Shown here piece after piece: positions 13,188 to 15,831 of a DNA stretch of 15,831 bases (position 1 is its first letter; the number at the start of each line of letters is the position of its first letter). Position numbers and translations under genes: made by a program. This DNA is from Planctomycetota bacterium (GTDB taxonomy: Bacteria; Planctomycetota; Phycisphaerae; UBA1845; PWPN01). Location: assembly GCA_016209665.1 (NCBI GenBank), contig JACQVT010000699.1:1-15831 (forward strand), in the 5' to 3' direction. The notes below the pieces were generated by a model. The model had not been told where the DNA came from. It did no database searches and worked only from the letters and a program-made list of their open reading frames with translations.

Positions 13188-14270
13188 GTGCTGCGAACGC
13201 CACTATACCAGTTCCACGTTCAGCACGGCGGGCGGATGGTCGAGTTCGCTGGCTGGGAGTTGCCACTGCTGTACACCGGCATCGTCGAGGAACACCTGCA
13301 CACGCGGCGGGCGGCCTCGGTCTTCGACATCTCGCACATGGGCCGCATCGAGCTGCGCGGCGACGGCGCCGAGGCCCTCTTGCAGAGGGTCTGCACGCGG
13401 CAACTGGGCGACGCGGCCGTCGGCCAGTCGCGCTACAGCCACGTGTGCAACGAGCGCGGCGGCATCCTGGACGACGTGATCGTCTCGCGCTACGCCGATC
13501 GCTGGCTGGTGGTCTGCAACGGCGCCAACCGGGCCAGGATTCTGGCCTGGCTGCGGCAGCAAGGGCCTGCGGTCAAAATCGACGACAAGACCGAGTCGAC
13601 GATGATGGTCGCGATCCAGGGCCCGACGGCGATCGCGAAGCTCGCCAGCAAGCTGCCGATGCCGATCGCCGATCTGAAGCGCTACCGGTTCACCTCCGGC
13701 ACGCACATGTTCGTGCCATACACCATCTTCCGCAGCGGCTACACCGGCGAGGACGGCATCGAGATCGTCCTGCCCGCGATGGTCGGGTCGATGGCCGCCG
13801 GCTGGGTCGCCGACGACGAAGGCTCCGACGGCGCCAAGCCCGCGGGCCTGGGTGCCCGGGACACGCTGCGGCTGGAGGCGGCCATGCCGCTGTACGGCCA
13901 CGAGCTGACCGAGGAGACGGACTCGATCTCGGCCGGGCTGGCCTGGTGCGTCGATCTCAACAAGGACTTCATCGGCGCCGACGCCCTGCGAGAGGTCGCT
14001 CGGCGGGGCCCCACCCGCAAACTGGTCGGCCTCGAACTGCAGGGCAAGCGCATCGCCCGACAGCACGCCGCCGTTCTGCGCGGCGGTGAGCGCATCGGCG
14101 AGGTGACCAGCGGCACGTTCGGGCCGACCGTCCGGAAAAGCATCGCGATGGCCTACGTGCGGGCCGAGTATGCCGATGAGGGCCGCACGCTGGCCGTAGA
14201 CATCAGCGGCAAGCCGGTGGACGCGGTGGTCGTCAAGCTGCCGTTCTACAGCCTCAAGAAGAAACCATAG
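13188..14270 (+). CDS. gcvT: Glycine cleavage system T protein (aminomethyltransferase)
   Basis: 360 residues, normal length. It transfers the methylene carbon from the aminomethyl-lipoyl H protein to tetrahydrofolate, releasing ammonia. Motifs: L-R-T-P-L-Y-Q-F-H near the N-terminus, V-F-D-I-S-H-M-G (45-52), G-G-I-L-D-D-V-I-V (91-99; D96 corresponds to the catalytic Asp of the family), S-G-Y-T-G-E-D-G-I-E, G-L-G-A-R-D-T-L-R-L-E-A-A-M-P-L-Y-G-H-E and the C-terminal G-E-V-T-S-G-T-F-G-P-T. The start is GTG at 13188: an in-frame TGA lies only three codons upstream (13179-13181), so the frame cannot begin earlier, and a later ATG would cut the conserved N-terminus. The ribosome-binding site is weak. 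It is the first gene of gcvT-gcvH-gcvPA, 11 bases from gcvH. Confidence 0.96.
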   Translation: MLRTPLYQFHVQHGGRMVEFAGWELPLLYTGIVEEHLHTRRAASVFDISHMGRIELRGDGAEALLQRVCTRQLGDAAVGQSRYSHVCNERGGILDDVIVSRYADRWLVVCNGANRARILAWLRQQGPAVKIDDKTESTMMVAIQGPTAIAKLASKLPMPIADLKRYRFTSGTHMFVPYTIFRSGYTGEDGIEIVLPAMVGSMAAGWVADDEGSDGAKPAGLGARDTLRLEAAMPLYGHELTEETDSISAGLAWCVDLNKDFIGADALREVARRGPTRKLVGLELQGKRIARQHAAVLRGGERIGEVTSGTFGPTVRKSIAMAYVRAEYADEGRTLAVDISGKPVDAVVVKLPFYSLKKKP

Positions 14271-14281
14271 GAGCCGTGCCC

Positions 14282-14668
14282 GTGAGCGCCACGCCGAAGG
14301 ACCGAAAGTACAGCAAGACGCATGAGTGGTTCCGCGTCGAGGGCGATGTCGTCACCGTCGGCATCACCAGGTTCGCCGCCGACGAGCTGACGGACATCAC
14401 GTTCGTCGATCTGCCGCCGGTGGGCACCAGGCTCACCGCCGGCAAGCCCTTCGGCGAGATCGAGTCCGTCAAGGCAACCAGCGACCTGGTCTCGTCGGTC
14501 GCCGGCGAGGTCATCGAGGTCAACCGCCGACAGGCCGAAGAGCCGGAACTGGTCAACCATGATTCGTTCGGCGAGGGCTGGATGATCAAGGTGCGGTCGA
14601 GCGACCTGGCCGGGCTGGAGACGTTGATGGACGCCGACGCCTACGACCGCATGTTGGCCCAAGGGTAG
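14282..14668 (+). CDS. gcvH: Glycine cleavage system H protein
   Basis: 128 residues. The lipoyl-carrying shuttle between the P, T and L proteins. K-Y-S-K-T-H-E-W opens the fold, and the lipoylation site is in G-E-I-E-S-V-K64-A. D-L-V-S-S-V-A-G-E-V-I-E-V-N and the Y-D-R-M-L C-terminus are typical. Two GTG codons compete: 14276 and 14282. The second is chosen because the AGGAG at 14269-14273, which overlaps the gcvT stop TAG, stands eight bases before it and only two before the first. Tight linkage to gcvT implies translational coupling. Confidence 0.95.
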   Translation: MSATPKDRKYSKTHEWFRVEGDVVTVGITRFAADELTDITFVDLPPVGTRLTAGKPFGEIESVKATSDLVSSVAGEVIEVNRRQAEEPELVNHDSFGEGWMIKVRSSDLAGLETLMDADAYDRMLAQG

Positions 14669-14670
14669 TC

Positions 14671-14790
14671 GCGCGGATAGACCCCAACGAGCCGCGGGGA
14701 GACCACCAGCCGGATGGCTGTCCCCGCGAGGACGAGCCGCGGGGTTCATTCCCGCGCACCGACGAGCCGCGGGGTTTATCCCCGCGCACC
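14671..14790. repeat. Tandem palindromic repeats between gcvH and gcvPA
   Basis: Two adjacent 30-bp units (14731-14760 and 14761-14790) differ at two positions and begin GACGAGCCGCGGGG. Each folds as CGCGGGG-5 nt-CCCCGCG; in the first one C-to-T change in the stem still allows a G-U pair. A related longer unit precedes them (14688-14730): it has the same stem (GCGGGGA...TCCCCGC) with a nested hairpin CAGCC-GGAT-GGCTG in its loop. Before that, GCGCGGATAGACCCC (14671-14685) looks like a degenerate inverted unit. Together they fill nearly all of the 136-bp gap inside an otherwise tight operon. There is no coding frame of substance. They may stabilise the gcvTH part of the mRNA or attenuate read-through (inference). 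Confidence 0.8.
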
Positions 14791-14804
14791 TGGATGGTAC
14801 CAGG

Positions 14805-15831
14805 ATGAACTACACTCAATTGACAGAGTCGGACGTTCGCCACATGCTCGACACGACCGGCGCCGAGCGGGTGGAGGATCTGTTCCGCGACATCCCGCCG
14901 GAGTCGCGATTGCAGCGTTCGTTGGACCTGCCGGCGGCCCTGACCGAGTTGGAGCTGCTCGACGAACTGGACCGGCTCGCCCGGGCCAACCACGACTGCA
15001 ACGAGCTGACGTGTTTCCTCGGCGGCGGGATGTACGACCACTTCATCCCGACCGTCGTCGATGCCCTGGCCTCGCAGAGCGAGTTCGTCACCGCCTACAC
15101 CCCCTACCAGGCCGAGGCCAGCCAAGGGTCGCTCCAGGCGTTCTACGAGTACCAGACGCTGATCTGCCAGTTGACGGGCATGGACGTCTCGAACGCCTCG
15201 CTGTATGAGGGCTCGACGGCGACCGCGGAGGCCGTGCTGATGGCCCGGTCGCACACCGGACGACGGCGGGTGGTGGTCTCGGTGGCCGTCCATCCCGACA
15301 CGCGGGCGGTCCTGGCTACGTACCTCCGCGAGCTGCCGATGGAACTGACCATCGTCCAGACCGCGGGTGGACGGACGGACGTCGACGACCTGCGGCGGGC
15401 GGTCAACGACGAAACGGCGGCGGTGGTGGTGGCCAACCCGAACTTCTTCGGCTGCGTCGAGCCGCTCGGGAAAGTGGCGGCCCTGGCGCATGAACGCGGG
15501 GCGGTGGTCATCGCGGCGGTCGACCCGATCAGTTGCGGTCTGCTCAAGACGCCGGGAGAACTGGGGGCCGACATCGTCGTCGGCGACGGCCAGCCGCTGG
15601 GCATCCCGATGAGCTACGGCGGGCCGACCTGCGGCTTCATGGCGTGCAAGGCGGAGTTCATGCGCAAGATGCCCGGCCGGCTCGTCGGGGCGACGACCGA
15701 CCGTAGCGGGCGGCGAGCCTATTGCCTCACCCTGCAAACCCGCGAGCAGCACATCCGCCGCGAGCGGGCCACGAGCAACATCTGCACCAACCAGGGGCTG
15801 CTCGCCTTGCGGGTAGCGATCTACCTGAGCG
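14805..15831 (+). CDS. gcvPA: Glycine dehydrogenase (decarboxylating) subunit 1, cut by the window end
   Basis: 342 codons are visible and open at the right edge; the family runs to about 440-450 residues. P protein decarboxylates glycine with pyridoxal phosphate and loads the aminomethyl group on lipoyl-H. Visible motifs: F-L-G-G-G-M-Y-D-H-F-I-P, T-A-Y-T-P-Y-Q-A-E-A-S-Q-G-S-L-Q, the L-T-G-M-D-V-S-N-A-S-L-Y-E-G-S-T-A segment, V-A-N-P-N-F-F-G, S-Y-G-G-P-T-C-G-F, R-L-V-G-A-T-T-D and Q-T-R-E-Q-H-I-R-R-E-R-A-T-S-N-I-C-T-N-Q. These are the N-terminal-half motifs of the two-subunit form. The Lys that binds pyridoxal phosphate belongs to the second subunit, so gcvPB should follow outside the window. 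The ATG at 14805 is the only start giving the conserved N-terminus; GGATGG at 14792-14797 is a weak ribosome site within a short hairpin (CCTGG...CCAGG, 14789-14804). Confidence 0.95.
   Translation, partial: MNYTQLTESDVRHMLDTTGAERVEDLFRDIPPESRLQRSLDLPAALTELELLDELDRLARANHDCNELTCFLGGGMYDHFIPTVVDALASQSEFVTAYTPYQAEASQGSLQAFYEYQTLICQLTGMDVSNASLYEGSTATAEAVLMARSHTGRRRVVVSVAVHPDTRAVLATYLRELPMELTIVQTAGGRTDVDDLRRAVNDETAAVVVANPNFFGCVEPLGKVAALAHERGAVVIAAVDPISCGLLKTPGELGADIVVGDGQPLGIPMSYGGPTCGFMACKAEFMRKMPGRLVGATTDRSGRRAYCLTLQTREQHIRRERATSNICTNQGLLALRVAIYLS

Noticed and set aside
13078..13479. Separate plus-strand gene overlapping the start of gcvT
   Set aside because: The frame is the +1 shadow of gcvT over most of its length and its first part has no recognisable features.
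14688..14790. CRISPR array
   Set aside because: Units are adjacent 30-bp palindromes with no unique spacers, only two or three copies, and no cas genes nearby.

Overview
The window is a GC-rich, densely packed bacterial chromosome segment. It most likely comes from a Planctomycetota bacterium, possibly of the Phycisphaerae type. The lineage is inferred from gene families rather than from a marker gene. The pointers are a lone type IV pilin-like protein ending in an F-L-D-G-H-V-E motif (the H-X9-DG class typical of Planctomycetes and relatives), a LamG/DUF1080-like domain fused to a glycerophosphodiesterase, a metallophosphatase fused to a PQQ-type beta-propeller, an orphan uroporphyrinogen-decarboxylase-family protein, a GH94 disaccharide phosphorylase, and many short palindromic intergenic repeats.

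Layout. Positions 73-1098 (+) hold an aldo/keto-reductase-fold protein that has lost most of its catalytic residues and carries a hairpin-rich in-frame insertion. Positions 1099-1412 are a repeat-bearing spacer. Positions 1413-2486 (+) encode the pilin-like protein. A run of four minus-strand genes follows (transcription order right to left): a GH94 phosphorylase (10485-8002), a URO-D family protein (7810-6740), a secreted metallophosphatase/beta-propeller fusion (6715-4052, only 24 bp after the URO-D gene) and a secreted glycerophosphodiester phosphodiesterase (3890-2490). Diverging from GH94 is RNase R (rnr, 10600-12897, +). After a 290-bp spacer comes the glycine cleavage operon gcvT-gcvH-gcvPA (13188 to the right edge, +). 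The last gene is cut by the window end; the two-subunit P-protein predicts gcvPB just outside.

How the genes work together. The gcv genes form one pathway: decarboxylation of glycine by P, a lipoylated H-protein carrier, and T-protein transfer of the methylene group to tetrahydrofolate. The minus-strand group looks catabolic (phosphorolysis of a beta-linked disaccharide, phosphodiester and phosphoester cleavage outside the cytoplasm), but only URO-D and the metallophosphatase are close enough to be called an operon with confidence.

No obvious defence system, CRISPR array, transposase, tRNA or rRNA is visible. The most unusual content is non-coding: at least five different small palindrome families in 16 kb. 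These include a paired-hairpin element present twice with complementary loops, a 30-bp tandem palindrome inside the gcv operon, and hairpins apparently inserted into a coding sequence. Candidate promoters are visible upstream of GH94 (implying a leaderless mRNA) and upstream of gcvT (implying a structured leader of about 110 nt).
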